From Epiperipatus broadwayi (Eukaryota > Onychophora > Udeonychophora > Euonychophora > Peripatidae): DNA of 64,000 nt. The notes beneath the pieces were generated by a model that did not search any database, was not told where the DNA came from, and saw only the letters and a program-made list of their open reading frames with translations. A program made the position numbers and the translations under genes. The DNA lies in the NCBI GenBank assembly GCA_028023455.1, contig JAQFVV010000001.1, positions 23,141,401 to 23,205,400 on the forward strand, written 5' to 3'. This document shows, piece by piece, positions 1-10,935 of the stretch (position 1 is its first letter; every line of letters begins with the position of its first letter).

Positions 1-328
1 GGTAAGCAGTAATCTTTAGATGACAGCTGGTCCAGGAGGTATGTAAAACAAAAATTATGTTGAGTGCAACGGTATGGTGATGAACAGTGACTATAAGTAG
101 GTTTGAGTCAATATATATAATTTTAAAGGATGAAAATTGGCAACTTCTTGTGATGACTAGTCCAGTGCCTCCTGAGTGATGGTGAATCTTGTGAACAGGT
201 GGAAAAGCCTTGGGTCCTTAAAAAGGTTGTGGGGTCAATCTGAGAACCACTATATATTTTAGTTTCCAGCAGACCTAGGATGTGTGGCTGTGTAAAGTGA
301 ATCCATTTACTTAGCTGGAAGCTTTTTT
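1..328. other. Flank left of the Merlin element, no gene seen
   Basis: I see no coding sequence, RNA gene or recognisable repeat here. The last eight bases (321-328, gctttttt) are the candidate left target-site copy of the neighbouring Merlin transposon; the right counterpart at 3602-3609 is gttttttt. Confidence 0.5.
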
Positions 329-369
329 GGTAAAAGCCTGAAATCCGGGCACGGCCGCTTGGGGCATTG
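329..369 (+). repeat. Left terminal inverted repeat of the Merlin element
   Basis: This arm reads inward from GGTAAAAGCCTGAAATC and continues through GCCGCTTGGGGCATTG. The reverse complement of 3561-3601 reads AGTAAAAGCCTGAAATC and then GCCGCTTGGAGCGTTG. There are about six mismatches in forty positions. The GC-rich arms stand out from the AT-rich surroundings. Confidence 0.85.
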
Positions 370-440
370 TTTACGTGTCAAAACACATAAAAATGCCATT
401 TCGGCGGCCGCGGCCTTACAGGCTAATACAACATTTACGT

Positions 441-1565
441 ATTGTATTAACCCATTGAGCTAGGCTGCTTTACATGACATCACACAAAAATATTACGGCC
501 TGTTTTGTGCTTCGAAGCTATTTATGCGTATTCGTTCTTTTTATAGCTGATTACCTTATCGCTTGAGGGTGTTTAAATTTCAATGTGATACGACTTTTTC
601 AAATCTCCGTAATAGAGTAATGTCATTTCGATTTAAAAAATGTTGTTAATTATTAAGAATTGTCATATGGTCCCCACCTTTCCCGAAAAAAGGTTAATAT
701 GTAAAAAAATTGGCAAAGTGTATGTTCGAACAGGCTTCGCCAAAGCTCACGCGCTAAGTCACGTTTCAGCGTGGTGGGGAAAATATTCTAGACCACTAAA
801 AGATCTGAGACGAACGTGCAATTTTGAAACTTTTCTTCAGATAAATTGCCGAGTACAGAAAGTGGGTGAGATTGTGGGTTTTTTTTTTTTTTGTCAGGCA
901 CACGTAATGTCCACTTTTTATTACAGCAATAAAATCGAATAAATAATTTTAAAAAGTCCAAAGTTTGTGTCATTTTTTTTTTGTTTTTTATTTCATTCGA
1001 AATTGACAAGTATTTGGATTCAATTTTTTGCAGCGGGGTTAAAATAAATGACAACTTTGGTTGACTTTTTGTTAAGAATAACAAATTACGAAATACACCC
1101 CACCCCCAAAAGCAGTTTATTGTAGAAGGCTAAAAAAAAAAAAGGTAATTCGAACGAAATAGAAATCAAAGTAAAAAGTGAGAAAAAGTTGTTTCAAAAA
1201 AAAGAAAAAAAAGGTTAAATTCTTGACTTTTTGGTTACAATTCTTTTTCCGAGTGTGGGTGGGGGTGGGAGTTTGAAAACAATTTTTGAATCGGCAAAAA
1301 CACAAAAGTAAATTTGGATTTAATATTAAGAAAAACAATTACGTCAACCAAAAAGAAATCAAAATTCGAAACAAGTCCCAAAGTTGATTCATCTCTTTTT
1401 CCAGCGCTGTTAAAATAATTGACTATTTTTGTTGCCTTTTTGTTAATAATAAACAGTACGAATTCCCCCCCCCCCAAAAAAAAGTTGTTTCTTGTAGTAG
1501 CCAAAAAAAAGGGCTAATTCAAACATAATCTAAATCAAAGTGATAACAAGTTGTGTTTAAAAAAA
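441..1565 (+). repeat. Merlin unit 1: internally deleted copy
   Basis: This unit is collinear with 1582-3210. Shared landmarks, in order, are ATTGTATTAACCCATT (441 and 1583), CTCCGTAATAGAGTAATG (about 605 and 1650), the block around gtcatatggtccccacc, a degenerate version of the transposase N-terminal coding sequence near 845-915, and then sequence that follows the transposase stop in the other unit (TACAAAGTTTGTGT-like at 958, against 2801). It lacks the roughly 800 bp between transposase N-terminus and stop. It resembles a non-autonomous deletion derivative fused head-to-tail to a fuller copy. The short open frame at 640-942 lies in this unit and is probably not a gene. Confidence 0.75.
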
Positions 1566-1581
1566 AAGTAAAATTAATAAT

Positions 1582-3210
1582 ATTGTATTAACCCATTAGC
1601 TAGACCACTTTACATGACATTCATTACCGGTACGACTTTTTGAAATCTCCGTAATAGAGTAATGTCATTTCAAGTTAAAAAATGTTGTTAATTATTAAGA
1701 ATTGTCATATGGTCCCCACCCTTGCCTAAAATAATGGTAATGTGTGAAAAATTGACAAAGGGTATGTTCGAACACGGTTCGACAAAACTCACGCGCTAAG
1801 TCACTCACGTTCAAGTGTGTAAAATATACGACATCAAGAAAATGTCTGCTAAAAACGCGCATTTTTTTAAATATTCACAATTGCCGTGTATGGAAAGAGA
1901 GGCAGTTTCATTTTTCCAGACACATAATGTGCTACCAAATACTAGACGATGCAAGTGTGGAGGAAGTACAAAATTGTATTAGTTGAAAAAAACATTTCAA
2001 TTTAGATGTCTTTCGCGTTCTGTGTAAGCGAAGATATTCCATCCGTAATAATACTTGGTTGGACGGCTGCAAAATTCCCTTTGTAAAAGTTCTAAGACTC
2101 GTTTATTATTGGAGCCGCGATCAGATGACGCTTAACAACATACACACAGAGCTTAACATGTGCAGAAGCGCTGTGTCGGAGTGGACTACTGGTTTGCGAG
2201 AACTCTGCCATGAGAGCCTGTCTTTCAGACCCTGCAGTCAAATCGGCGGCCCCGGTCTGATAGTAGTAGATGAGACAATGTATAGTCAAAGAAAAAACCA
2301 CCAGGGTAGGATACTACCACAACAGTAGGTGTTCGGTGGTATTTGTCACGAGAGTGGCGAATGTTTTGTGCACTGTGTTCCATCTCACTCTGCGGCTACA
2401 CTATTCCAATCCATCAAAGACAATATCAAGATAGGATCGACAATCTTTTCCGATTGCTGGAGGGGTTACAAAACTACAGAACTGAAGGCCACTGGGTTCC
2501 AACACCTAACAGTCAACCACCGATACCACTTTGTGGATCCTACCACGGGCGTTCACACACAAAATATTGAGCGTCTTTGGGGTCTTTTGAAAAAAGAAAA
2601 CAAAAAGAAAAGAGGAACTGACAGAAAGTTGTTGGATAACTACTTGTCAGAGTTCATATGGAGAAGAATGCACAAGGATGAAGATCTATTTCTATCCATC
2701 CTATCTGAGATGGCTGTTGCAAATAAACAGTAGACAGTGTTGTTGTTTTTTTTTTAATTAAATAGATTACATAAATAAATAAAAATTATTTTCAAAAAAA
2801 TACAAAGTTTGTGTATTTTTTTTTTTGTAAAGTGATTATAAATTGACACATTTTGATTCTCTTTTTTTTTGTTAATAAAAACAACAAAGTAAAAAAGTTT
2901 ATTTTAGAAAGGATGGGAAAAAATATATTTTATGCGAGGGTAAGGGTGTAATTTTGATTGAATATTAATAAAAACAATTACGACAACTAAAAAGTAAATA
3001 ATTGGAAACAAGTTCAAAAGTTGATTATCTTTTTTTAGCGCTGTTAAAATAATTTACTATTTGTGTTTAGTTTTTATTAATATAATAACGGTACAAAATC
3101 ACCCACACTCACAAAAAACAGCTGTTTATTGTAGTAGCCAAAAGAAAAAAGAAAGGCTAATTCAAACATAATTAAAAAACAAGATGTTTTAAAAAAAAGT
3201 AAAAAGGGAA
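1582..3210 (+). repeat. Merlin unit 2: copy retaining the transposase gene
   Basis: This unit matches unit 1 on both sides of the transposase gene but keeps the coding body. It has about 90 bp less than unit 1 after the first landmark. The 3' block (about 2985-3200), with gcgctgttaaaat and ttattgtagtagcc, is also present at 1365-1560 and, more diverged, at 1020-1215. There is no inverted repeat between the two units, so the outer pair at 329 and 3601 serves both. Confidence 0.75.
1842..2733 (+). pseudogene. Merlin transposase (DDE, ISXO2-like), broken
   Basis: The family cuts and pastes Merlin DNA transposons using a DDE catalytic core. Translation from ATG 1842 gives an N-terminal region with FFQTHNVLPNTRRCKCG, typical of the family's cysteine-containing N-terminus. 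TAG at 1980-1982 interrupts this frame. Homology moves to another frame at about 2010-2026 (a frameshift), and TAG at 2326-2328 interrupts it again before the final stop at 2731-2733. All three catalytic acids are visible: D in VVDETMYSQRK (codon 2269-2271), D in SDCWRGY (2452-2454) and E in NIERLWG (2569-2571). The C-terminal LSEFIWRR is also typical. Length, ignoring breaks, is close to 300 residues, normal for Merlin. It lies in unit 2 of the composite element. Confidence 0.9.
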
Positions 3211-3560
3211 AAATAATAGTCAAGCAAAAAAAAAAATTAGAATTAAGTCTAAACAATTCGCAAGTAATTGTATTCTATTTTTTTTCGGCGGTGGGATTAA
3301 AAGAAATATTTTGACGTCGTGAAACGGTTCAAAGTTTTAAAATAATAAAAACAAAAAAAATTACATTACAAAAATTTGTTGAAAAATTTGGACAAAAAAA
3401 AAAAAAACGAAAATGAATATAAAAATTTATTTAATAATAAATAAATCATGTTATAAATAAAATTAAAATTGTTTTAATCAATAAATAAAAAATGTTGTAT
3501 TAAAATTAAAAAAAAAATTGCGGCCCGGTAACATTATATTTCATTGATTTTGTCTAGCAT

Positions 3561-3601
3561 CAACGCTCCAAGCGGCTTTGCCCTGATTTCAGGCTTTTAC
3601 T
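3561..3601 (-). repeat. Right terminal inverted repeat of the Merlin element
   Basis: Counterpart of 329-369. On the plus strand it ends ...GATTTCAGGCTTTTACT. The base after it begins gttttttt, the candidate target-site copy. Confidence 0.85.
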
Positions 3602-4009
3602 GTTTTTTTTAATTGAGTTTAGATCTCTAACATTGAAAGCACCTGACTTTATTTTCATGTTGAAAGTAAATTAATTATTATTTGGTGCTATTGTTGGATA
3701 ATTTCCATATTTTTTCTTTTAATAAAGTAAAATGTAATTTCAGTTTGACAGGAATGTCCTCTATTATAATATATTTAAATTTAATATTTTTAACAGGTTA
3801 ATGCAGATGTAAATTATTTAATAAATGGGCTCCATTATATAAATGAAGTGAAAACACAGCCAAGATGTAATAAAGTGAAGCAACCAATCATATTGATTTT
3901 GCAAGCCGAAAGAAAACATTAGCAAACTTGTCCGAGTTATTAATAAAATACATTACACACATAAATAGTCCATAAGAAAATCTAATTAATAGAAAACTAA
4001 ACTATTTTG

Positions 4010-4330
4010 AAGAAACTCACAATTTGGTTGTTTATCATTTTGAAATAAAAAACTACAAGCAGGTTAATCTATTCTTTCTTTCAGTAATAATTAAAATAGA
4101 ATAATAAAGGCCTCCAATGTAAAATGGAATCTTCACTCTAGAGGAAGGAGATGGAGGCTACAGGAGACACAAAATAGAAAGATTATCTGTCTGCTAGTTA
4201 CTGAAAGAAGTGCCCTCCACTATTCATGAAGCCAAGGTGAATCTTAGGATATATCGTCAGTCACTTTAACTAAATTATAAATATATACATTATGTATGTA
4301 TTTATAATTATGCATGTCTGAACATCACAA
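4010..4330 (+). repeat. Probable left LTR remnant of the old Ty3/Gypsy element
   Basis: It shares collinear blocks with 7860-8225: a start resembling CTCACAATTTGGTTGTTTA against TTCACAATCTGGTAGTTTA, a middle CTACAGGAGA block, and TTTAACTAAATTA against ATTAACTAAATTA. Divergence is high, so this is a tentative LTR call supported mainly by its position outside the gag-pol remnants. Confidence 0.5.
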
Positions 4331-4990
4331 TTTGCTACAGTTGAGAACAAGAGCATCTGTATTTTACAGATCTAAACACAGCAACAAGTTTGATACAGTT
4401 GGACAATATTTTTACCTTTTCAATGATTGAACTAGAAAAGATTTTATAAATATATTCCATAGAAATTACTAATCATAGGTTGCTAAAAATCAATTTGATA
4501 GAAACAGCCTCAATAGCCATTGTATATCAACCAGATAGAGTAGTATTTTTTTCATGAATAATATTTCATTTGATACTATTAAAATAGCCACTTCACTATC
4601 TGATGCAGATCAAAAAGATTATTTACATCATAAATTGTCCTTACAAACCTGAAGTACTGGAAGAGAAAACCTATCAAGACATAATCGATAAATACCTTTT
4701 TCAACTCAAGATTGTCTAAACATGTAGTTCATTTTCATAATAGATAACAAATAAGAAGGGAAAAGCTATTTATTAGGCTCAACACTAGAAGATTTAGCAA
4801 AAAACTGCAATTACAGCATTTTCCTGGAAGTCTTTAACATGCAGGTATGCCATTAAGTGAAGAATAGCGCATGAATTATTAGTATTAGAATAATTCTACA
4901 GAGTCCCAAGGGCTTAGCATCACTGAATCTTGTTGAACAATATAAAATCTTAACAGCAAAATGACTTTAAAAAAGAACAAAGAATTTAAA

Positions 4991-5032
4991 TGAAATTCTT
5001 GTGCCTTTCAGGGCCATGTGGCTTTTGAATGT
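4991..5032 (+). pseudogene. Gag nucleocapsid zinc-knuckle remnant
   Basis: In one frame the sequence reads stop-N-S-C-A-F-Q-G-H-V-A-F-E-C. This fits the retroviral-type CX2CX4HX4C zinc knuckle of Gag, which binds RNA, with the first cysteine codon replaced by TGA at 4991-4993. The other three zinc ligands (C at 5000, H at 5015, C at 5030) are intact. It lies upstream of the reverse transcriptase remnant, as expected. The match is short, so confidence rests on position. Confidence 0.55.
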
Positions 5033-5639
5033 AAATGGAAGTCACATGGAATAAGAAGTTATTTGCTATAGTCCATCATAATGCTAGAAATGTGAGAAGA
5101 ATTCAACCCCCTTTCATGAGAACATTAAAAATACAATAACAAAAAACCTCTAGCAGATTATGTTTACAGTAAAATATGCAATAATTAATACCAAAGGAAG
5201 TTAATAGTTTGGGTGGGTTTCTTTAATGACAATCAGGATTAGAAATTATTGGCCACAAGTAGATTGACAAATTTTTCTTAAGATGCAGGATGCAAATGAT
5301 AATCTAGTCAAACTGAAAGGTATAGTAAAACTTCTAGTTGAATTAAATAATAGGTCAAGAACTCTACCATTACTTACAATACTGGATATGATTATAGTTC
5401 TAAAAGGTAGGGAATAGATTGAACTTCTAAACATTGAAATCTGTTATATAGAAAATGAGATGAAGGTCAAATAATTTATCATCAGTGTAAATTTATTTAT
5501 ACAAAAATATCAAACCATCAATTTGCACCTATAAAATATGCTTCATTCCACAAGCTAAAGTAGGTGAAGGACTTTAGAAATTAGTAATAAAAGGGATACT
5601 TGCATTGATAGTTCAAACTAAATGACACTCATTGTAATG

Positions 5640-5960
5640 ATTACAAGATACCATGGTGGTTAAAGTTGGATCTGTGGCAGCTGTTGCATGATAATAAACA
5701 AGAGCTGAGTAAAAACTCCTATCAAATTTTAAATGTGCAGAGATTTTAGCCAGAAACAAAATAATGACTTATTTTGCAAAACTAGATTTGAATGCCATCT
5801 TCCATCAAATTTTCATCATAAAAGTCAACTGAAATTCTCATTATTACAACTCGCAAAGATCTTTTGAATTATAACAGATTACTATTTGAAATCACTACAG
5901 TTCTAATAATGGTCAACACAGCATTATTGTTGCAAAAGTTTATTCCATAAGTTTAAAACT
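5640..5960 (+). pseudogene. Ty3/Gypsy reverse transcriptase remnant
   Basis: The clearest part is 5764-5829, reading YFAKLDLNAIFHQIFI, the conserved palm segment (usually YFSKLDL...GYHQI) with the first catalytic aspartate present; TGA follows at 5830. Upstream, broken pieces around 5560-5700 resemble the LRKL..KGI and DGS-containing segments. Downstream, RLLFEITTVLIMV (about 5880) resembles the family's RLPFGL/I stretch. No intact reading frame survives. Confidence 0.75.
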
Positions 5961-6289
5961 TTTCTACTTTCAGAGTCAGGATAAACATTTTCAAGTGTGA
6001 TTGGGACGTAGCATATCAACTGGAATTCTTGGACTATATCTCAAATCTGGTATGAATCTCATTCTTCATAATATAGTGCAATCAGGAAAATTCCCATGGC
6101 TTTATAATGTTAAAAATCTATAGCATTTTTATTTTGATAACTTTCTAAAGAGAAAAATGCATGCAATCATCTCCATTGTGATTTTTTTTTTTTTAAAATA
6201 AATTTTAAAAAGGTTTAGAAAAGTAGATGAAGATAAAATACTTAACAAACTCCTTTTTAATGGCTAGAAGTCTGTTAGTACATATAATA

Positions 6290-6560
6290 GCAACCTAAAT
6301 GTATTTTGTATGATTGGTGCTTCAGAATATGGTATAAGAGCAATCCTATAGGAGTGCCAAATCACATTTGCATGCAGAATGTTTACTAGCACCACCAAAA
6401 AGTATAGTCAATTTGGAAAAGAAGTGCTAGCAATTCTTATTTGGTATTAAAAGATTTTATTGGTATTTACATTACTGGTGTACAACTACATTGTTGGTTA
6501 CATCAAATCTTATCAAGTAGAAAATTAGCCTTTGGTATTAACTTTCATAAAAGAAACCTA
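6290..6560 (+). pseudogene. Ty3/Gypsy RNase H remnant
   Basis: VFCMIGASEYGIRAIL (about 6303) resembles the start of the RNase H domain (D.S.YGIGAVL). At 6388-6447 the frame reads KKYSQFGKEVLAIL, matching the family motif YS..EKE.LAI, followed by a stop at 6448. The next piece resembles the strand carrying V.TDHK.L, now unreadable. It follows the reverse transcriptase remnant on the same strand. Confidence 0.7.
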
Positions 6561-6989
6561 ATTTAACATACAGATATACCTTCTAGCTGAAACATATAAA
6601 TACATTAATAAAATCAAGAATTGTCAATAATAAAATAGTAAACAAAGTGAATCAGAACTACCAGATCTTAATAAAATAAATCAGGTAAAATTGATCTAAT
6701 TAATACCTCAAATTCCTTTATAAGTCTCTTTAAAGCTGGGTTTTAATTCTGTATCAAGATTAAAATATTAAGACTATGAAGGAGTTTAAAATGTACCCAT
6801 CTACTATAATTTAATTACTAAGAAGTATGCATGTTAGGAATCAAGGCAGTCTAATAGAAGTGCATGCATATAGATTAAGCAAGTACATTTATGGGATTTG
6901 ATATTAGGCAGAATATATAATAATAAAAATTATAAAGGAAACAATCTTAGAGAAATTTTTGTAAACTATACTTTTCACAAAACTTTTAT

Positions 6990-7350
6990 TCACTAATGAA
7001 ATTAACTTTGCTTTCATTAACTTTTAAGATTAACATATTTGTACTCTACTATATCACTCTAAGTCAATTGGACTGTCCAGCATTAAAGTCAGGTTACATA
7101 ATATTTATTATACTGGTATATGATTTTTCAACAGCTTCTGACAAATCAATTTATTTATATTCTGTCGATCTATTCCTAAATCAAATGGATTAACTGAAAA
7201 GATTGTTCAGTATTTGAAATAATTAAGAGACAAGCCTAGTAATATGCTGTGCTCTATATACACCAGTATATGAATTCTTCAATAGCTGTTAGCAAATCCC
7301 CAGCAGAAATTCTGTTAGGAGAAAAGTTATATAAATTGTCTCTGATTTTA
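6990..7350 (+). pseudogene. Ty3/Gypsy integrase remnant
   Basis: At 7172-7219 the frame reads IPKSNGLTEKIVQYLK, the C-terminal end of the integrase core (usually ..PQSNG.AE...), with the catalytic glutamate retained; TAA follows at 7220. At 7273-7350 the frame reads SKSPAEILLGEKL, matching the conserved SPAELL.GR segment after the core. These fix orientation and family for the whole old element. Confidence 0.75.
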
Positions 7351-7859
7351 CCTGGAAAAAAAAAAAAACTTGAAAGATTTACTGAAAAAAGCAAAATGAT
7401 TATATAGTGGGTGAGAAAAATCTAGATAAGAGAAAGCCTTAGAAAGATCTGAATAAAGGGAACTATTGAGAAACTTGTATCAAAAATTATTGTAATTCAA
7501 ATGAAATTTAGTAATTCTGTATAGAAGACATATAAATCACACCCACTGACAACTCACAAACATCATACAACCAGAAAATCTTCAACCCAATAACTTAGAA
7601 AATGATGGGAGAGAAAGAAATAGTAGTATTTCAGAAGTTAAAGCACCAGAAGTAATAGTCAAAGAAATGAAGCTAAAACCTACAATAAAAATAAAAAAAA
7701 ACCAAGGAATGTTATTATCTACAAGAAAGCTAGAAAATAGAAAGCTGCTAGTGCATCTTAAAAATTACATAATAATAATGGCAAATCAAAGTTTTTGGTA
7801 TAGAGAGAAATTGAGTTATGCGTGCATATTGCACATAAAGTGTTTAGATGAAAAAAACT

Positions 7860-8225
7860 ATGAAGGAATTCACAATCTGGTAGTTTACTATTTCAAAACA
7901 AAAAACTATATAGAAACTTAATATAATCCCTCTCTTAATAATATATAAGATAAGCAAATAAAATATAAGCATAAATTAATTTCAGAGAACAACAGAAATC
8001 TCTTAATATAAAATAAGATCTGTACTCTCAAGGGATCTACAGGAGATACTAAGAAGAGAGAAGGTTGTTTATTATTTAGTGCCTTAAGAAGAGCCAACCC
8101 ATGGATCTGGGGATGATGATAGGCCACTCTGGTTTTACTATTTTTTTATTAAATCTGCAGATACATTAACTAAATTACAAATAATTGATTTATATTATGC
8201 ATTTGCAAATGCAGCATACTTTTTT
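7860..8225 (+). repeat. Probable right LTR remnant of the old Ty3/Gypsy element
   Basis: Diverged counterpart of about 4010-4330, located after the integrase remnant. The shared blocks are listed under the left copy. The short frames across this area are accidental. Confidence 0.5.
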
Positions 8226-8489
8226 ATTATCATCTCTATGCCAATCACTCTAAGCTTTAATAATTAATTGATGCCAGATGATCGTGCTTAATAAATCTTA
8301 ACTGTGTGCCATTCTAGTGTGCCTTCCCTCTAGCAATTATCATTTACTTCTCTGATATATTATCAAGTTATCAGTCTAAAAATGTTTTCAATCATGGCAA
8401 ATTGCTTACATAATCCTATAGATCTGAAGTCAGTAGAATTTCTGTGTAATATGGCATCCTTAGTTTTTTAACGACTATGAGCACAACTA
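8226..8489. other. AT-rich spacer
   Basis: No gene or clear repeat recognised between the old Ty3/Gypsy remnant and the duplicated block that hosts the next insertion. Confidence 0.4.
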
Positions 8490-10935
8490 TATGTTTTTTG
8501 GTTTAGGCTGATAGCTTGATATATTAGAAAAGTAAATGATAACTGCTAGAATGAAGGTGCATTACATCTTAAGGTCAAGTTGCACTGATCCAAAAAAACT
8601 TTTGGTATTTGTTAAATAGCCACTGTACATCGCTTGATGGCACAGTTTCAGTGCAAAAACATAGCGATATAACATTCCTGGGCCTGTCGATTCTTAAACA
8701 ATTTATGTTTTTTTTTTTTTTTTAAATGTATGTTATTCTTTTTTTGTGTGTGAGTGTTTTTAAAAAAGCAGCCTTTTTTTTCTTTTTATAAAAAAAAAAA
8801 AGAGCAGTGATTTGGAATTATTACACCTTTATTTATTTATTTTTTAAAAAAGTACCTTATTCTTATTTTTTTAATTTTTAAAAAAAAAACTGTTTTTTTT
8901 TTTTTTGGTAATTATTATTTTTAATTATCTTACATGGTGGCTTTTTTTTTTGTAATTAGATTACATGTTTTTTAAAAAAAGGCTACTTTTTTTTTTGGTT
9001 TTTATTTTTTACAAAAAGGGAAGGGGTTTTCTTTTAATAATACACCTTTTTTGATAATAACAGTAAGTTAGCTTACAATGTACCGGTAATGTGTTTCAAA
9101 AATCGTAATTTATTTTATAGTAATTAAGCAGAGACAGCTTTCTTTCTTTCTTTTTTTAATAATACTACAACAAATATACTCTAAAAAGCTGACGTTTTTT
9201 TGTCCAGTAATTAATCTGACTCGGCTTTTTTTATTTTCCTGTTTTCACCTTTTCTTTTTGTTTATCTTCTTATTACAGTAGTTACCTCCCAAAAAAGGCC
9301 ACTTGCTTTTTATTTACAATAAAGAATCAAAGACTGGGATTTTTTTTTTAGGCCGGCCTACTTTACTCCACCCCCTACCTTTCAACACTGAGAGTCTGGT
9401 TGTAATATTAAATTAAAGCTTTAAAGAAAAACAAAATGAACAACACCGAAACACAAAAAAAGAAAACTTTGGAATTGATTGTCTTACAAATTCATCATAA
9501 CAACACAAAACAGATTCATTGAAAAAATAAATTTATTGATGATATATGACTATAATTAATAAGAAAATTTTTTTTGGCTGGAAAGTGTAACATTTTTGAA
9601 CAACATTTGACTACCTACAAATTGAAAGAACAAACAAGCCGGAAATGACTTTGGAGACTAGTGAGCACACAAACTGCCAAGTTCATGTACTAAGTATCAT
9701 AGCTTTACCACATCAACATTGATTGATATGTGGCAGGATGTTCTGAGCCTGCAGAAAGACAACTGCATCAGCTTCTGTGTTTGGGACGTCCCACAGTCAA
9801 ATCATTACGCTATTGCCTTCAGCCATTTTGTTTTTCTTGTACGAGTCACTGCCAAAGTGTGACTTTTTCACGAACACCTGCAATCATGCAGTGGCAGAAC
9901 TGTTTCCAAATTTAAAACACTTCCACACTGTGTAGGGAAGCATTGCTGATACACTGACAATTAGTAGTAGATAATACTACGTCAGTTGGGGTCTAGAGAA
10001 AACCATTTGGAACAACAGTTCTAAGACATTCCAGTACACACAGCCTCAGATTAAATGGTAGCGAAGTGCCATTACTGATCGTATGCATAGATAAGCCATG
10101 CAATAATTGGGTGTAACGTTTCTGTGCGTATGCATAGAAAGTGACGCCATCATGCGGCCCAATTAAATGGCTATTATGATTGTAGTGTTGTATTAGCTGT
10201 TGGTTCGGTACATGGCAGAATTAAACGGCTCTTACTGATCGGTAGTGTCATAGTTTCAACAGCGTTGAAACCACATCATGTGGCTGCTAAATGGCTACTA
10301 TGATCATAGTGGTGTATTAGCCATACGTTCAGCCGCGAAACAGCACCATTAAGCGATGTACAGTAGCTATTTAACAAGAACCAAACTTTTCTCACTGATG
10401 AAAAGTATAAGCTTGAAATTAGTCTGGGGATATTGGATAAAACAACACAAAATAAATTTATATTAAGCACTATTATCTGGCATCTATTGATTACTAAATC
10501 TTACAATAAATGGCCTAGTAATGATGATAGAAAAATTATGTATATGTAAGCTGGATTCATGTGATATTTTATTGGGTTATACCAAATCCTGGCCACATGT
10601 CAGAGGTGTCTATAGTTATTAAAAACTAAAGGCACATAAGATATAGAAGCTGAATTGGTTTCAGATCTATAGAACAATACAAGTAATTTACTAAGAGTGA
10701 AAACACATATATACTATTTAATTTAGGCTAATAGCTTGATAGTATATCAGAGAGATAAATGATGGTTTTTAAAGGGAGGGTGCAGCCAAGATTTAAAGAT
10801 CATCACAGATGAAAGTCATAAACTTGAAACTAGTCTGGGGTTATGGGATAGGACAGTACAGAATAGGGATGGGATTTATGAAGCTATATTATCTGGCATC
10901 TATTAATTATTAAAGCAATAAAATTTCATGCAAGG
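8490..10935 (+). repeat. Local direct duplication interrupted by a transposon in its first unit
   Basis: Unit 1 is split into 8490-8589 and 10393-10540. Unit 2 lies uninterrupted at about 10715-10935. Shared blocks include TTTAGGCTGATAGCTTGAT (8511) with TTTAGGCTAATAGCTTGAT (10722), GCTTGAAATTAGTCTGGGG (10411) with ACTTGAAACTAGTCTGGGG (10824), and TTATCTGGCATCTATTGATT (10473) with TTATCTGGCATCTATTAATT (10888). The uninterrupted unit serves as a natural reference for the empty insertion site. Confidence 0.75.
8590..10392. mobile_element. TIR DNA transposon of unassigned family, copy 1
   Basis: It is flanked by a 7-base direct repeat CACTGAT (8583-8589 and 10393-10399). The ends are inverted: the left arm contains GTTAAATAGCCACTGTACAT and CGCTTGATGG, and the right arm read inward contains GTTAAATAGCTACTGTACAT and CGCTTAATGG. 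Inside lie T-rich low-complexity sequence (about 8700-9350) and subterminal repeats near the right end (ATGGCTATTATGATTGTAGT at 10169, ATGGCTACTATGATCATAGT at 10289). I found no transposase. A relative with the same arms and part of the interior, in opposite orientation, is at about 49755-51370. The 7-8 base duplication is compatible with several cut-and-paste superfamilies, so I do not name one. Confidence 0.75.

Larger units (their letters stand above)
329..3601 (+). mobile_element. Merlin-family (IS1595/ISXO2-like) DNA transposon, composite and inactive
   Basis: The element is bounded by inverted repeats of about 40 bp whose inner part reads TAAAAGCCTGAAATC at the left and its reverse complement at the right. 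It contains a broken Merlin transposase gene at 1842-2733. Merlin elements normally make 8-9 bp target duplications, and the flanks offer a 7-of-8 match (gctttttt and gttttttt), though this is low-complexity sequence. At about 3.3 kb it is larger than a simple Merlin because it holds two collinear units: 441-1565 without the transposase body, and 1582-3210 with it. The transposase carries stops and a frameshift, so the copy cannot make its own enzyme. The family call is secure from the protein; the exact ends are inferred from the inverted repeats. Confidence 0.85.
3985..8225 (+). mobile_element. Ancient, heavily decayed Ty3/Gypsy LTR retrotransposon
   Basis: Remnants occur in the correct Ty3/Gypsy order on one strand: gag zinc knuckle (4991-5032), reverse transcriptase (about 5640-5960), RNase H (about 6290-6560) and integrase (about 6990-7350). 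Similar sequences near both ends (about 4010-4330 and 7860-8225) are probable diverged LTRs. Every domain is interrupted by stops and frameshifts, so the copy is long dead. The outer limits are approximate because the LTRs are too diverged for exact ends, and I saw no clear primer-binding site. Confidence 0.75.

Noticed and set aside
640-942. 100-codon frame in the Merlin element
   Set aside because: It overlaps the duplicated 5' block and runs into a poly-T phenylalanine stretch. The real coding strand and frame are shown by the transposase homology further on.
9730-9915. 61-codon frame inside TIR element copy 1
   Set aside because: The corresponding region of the related element does not keep the frame, so it is not a conserved protein.
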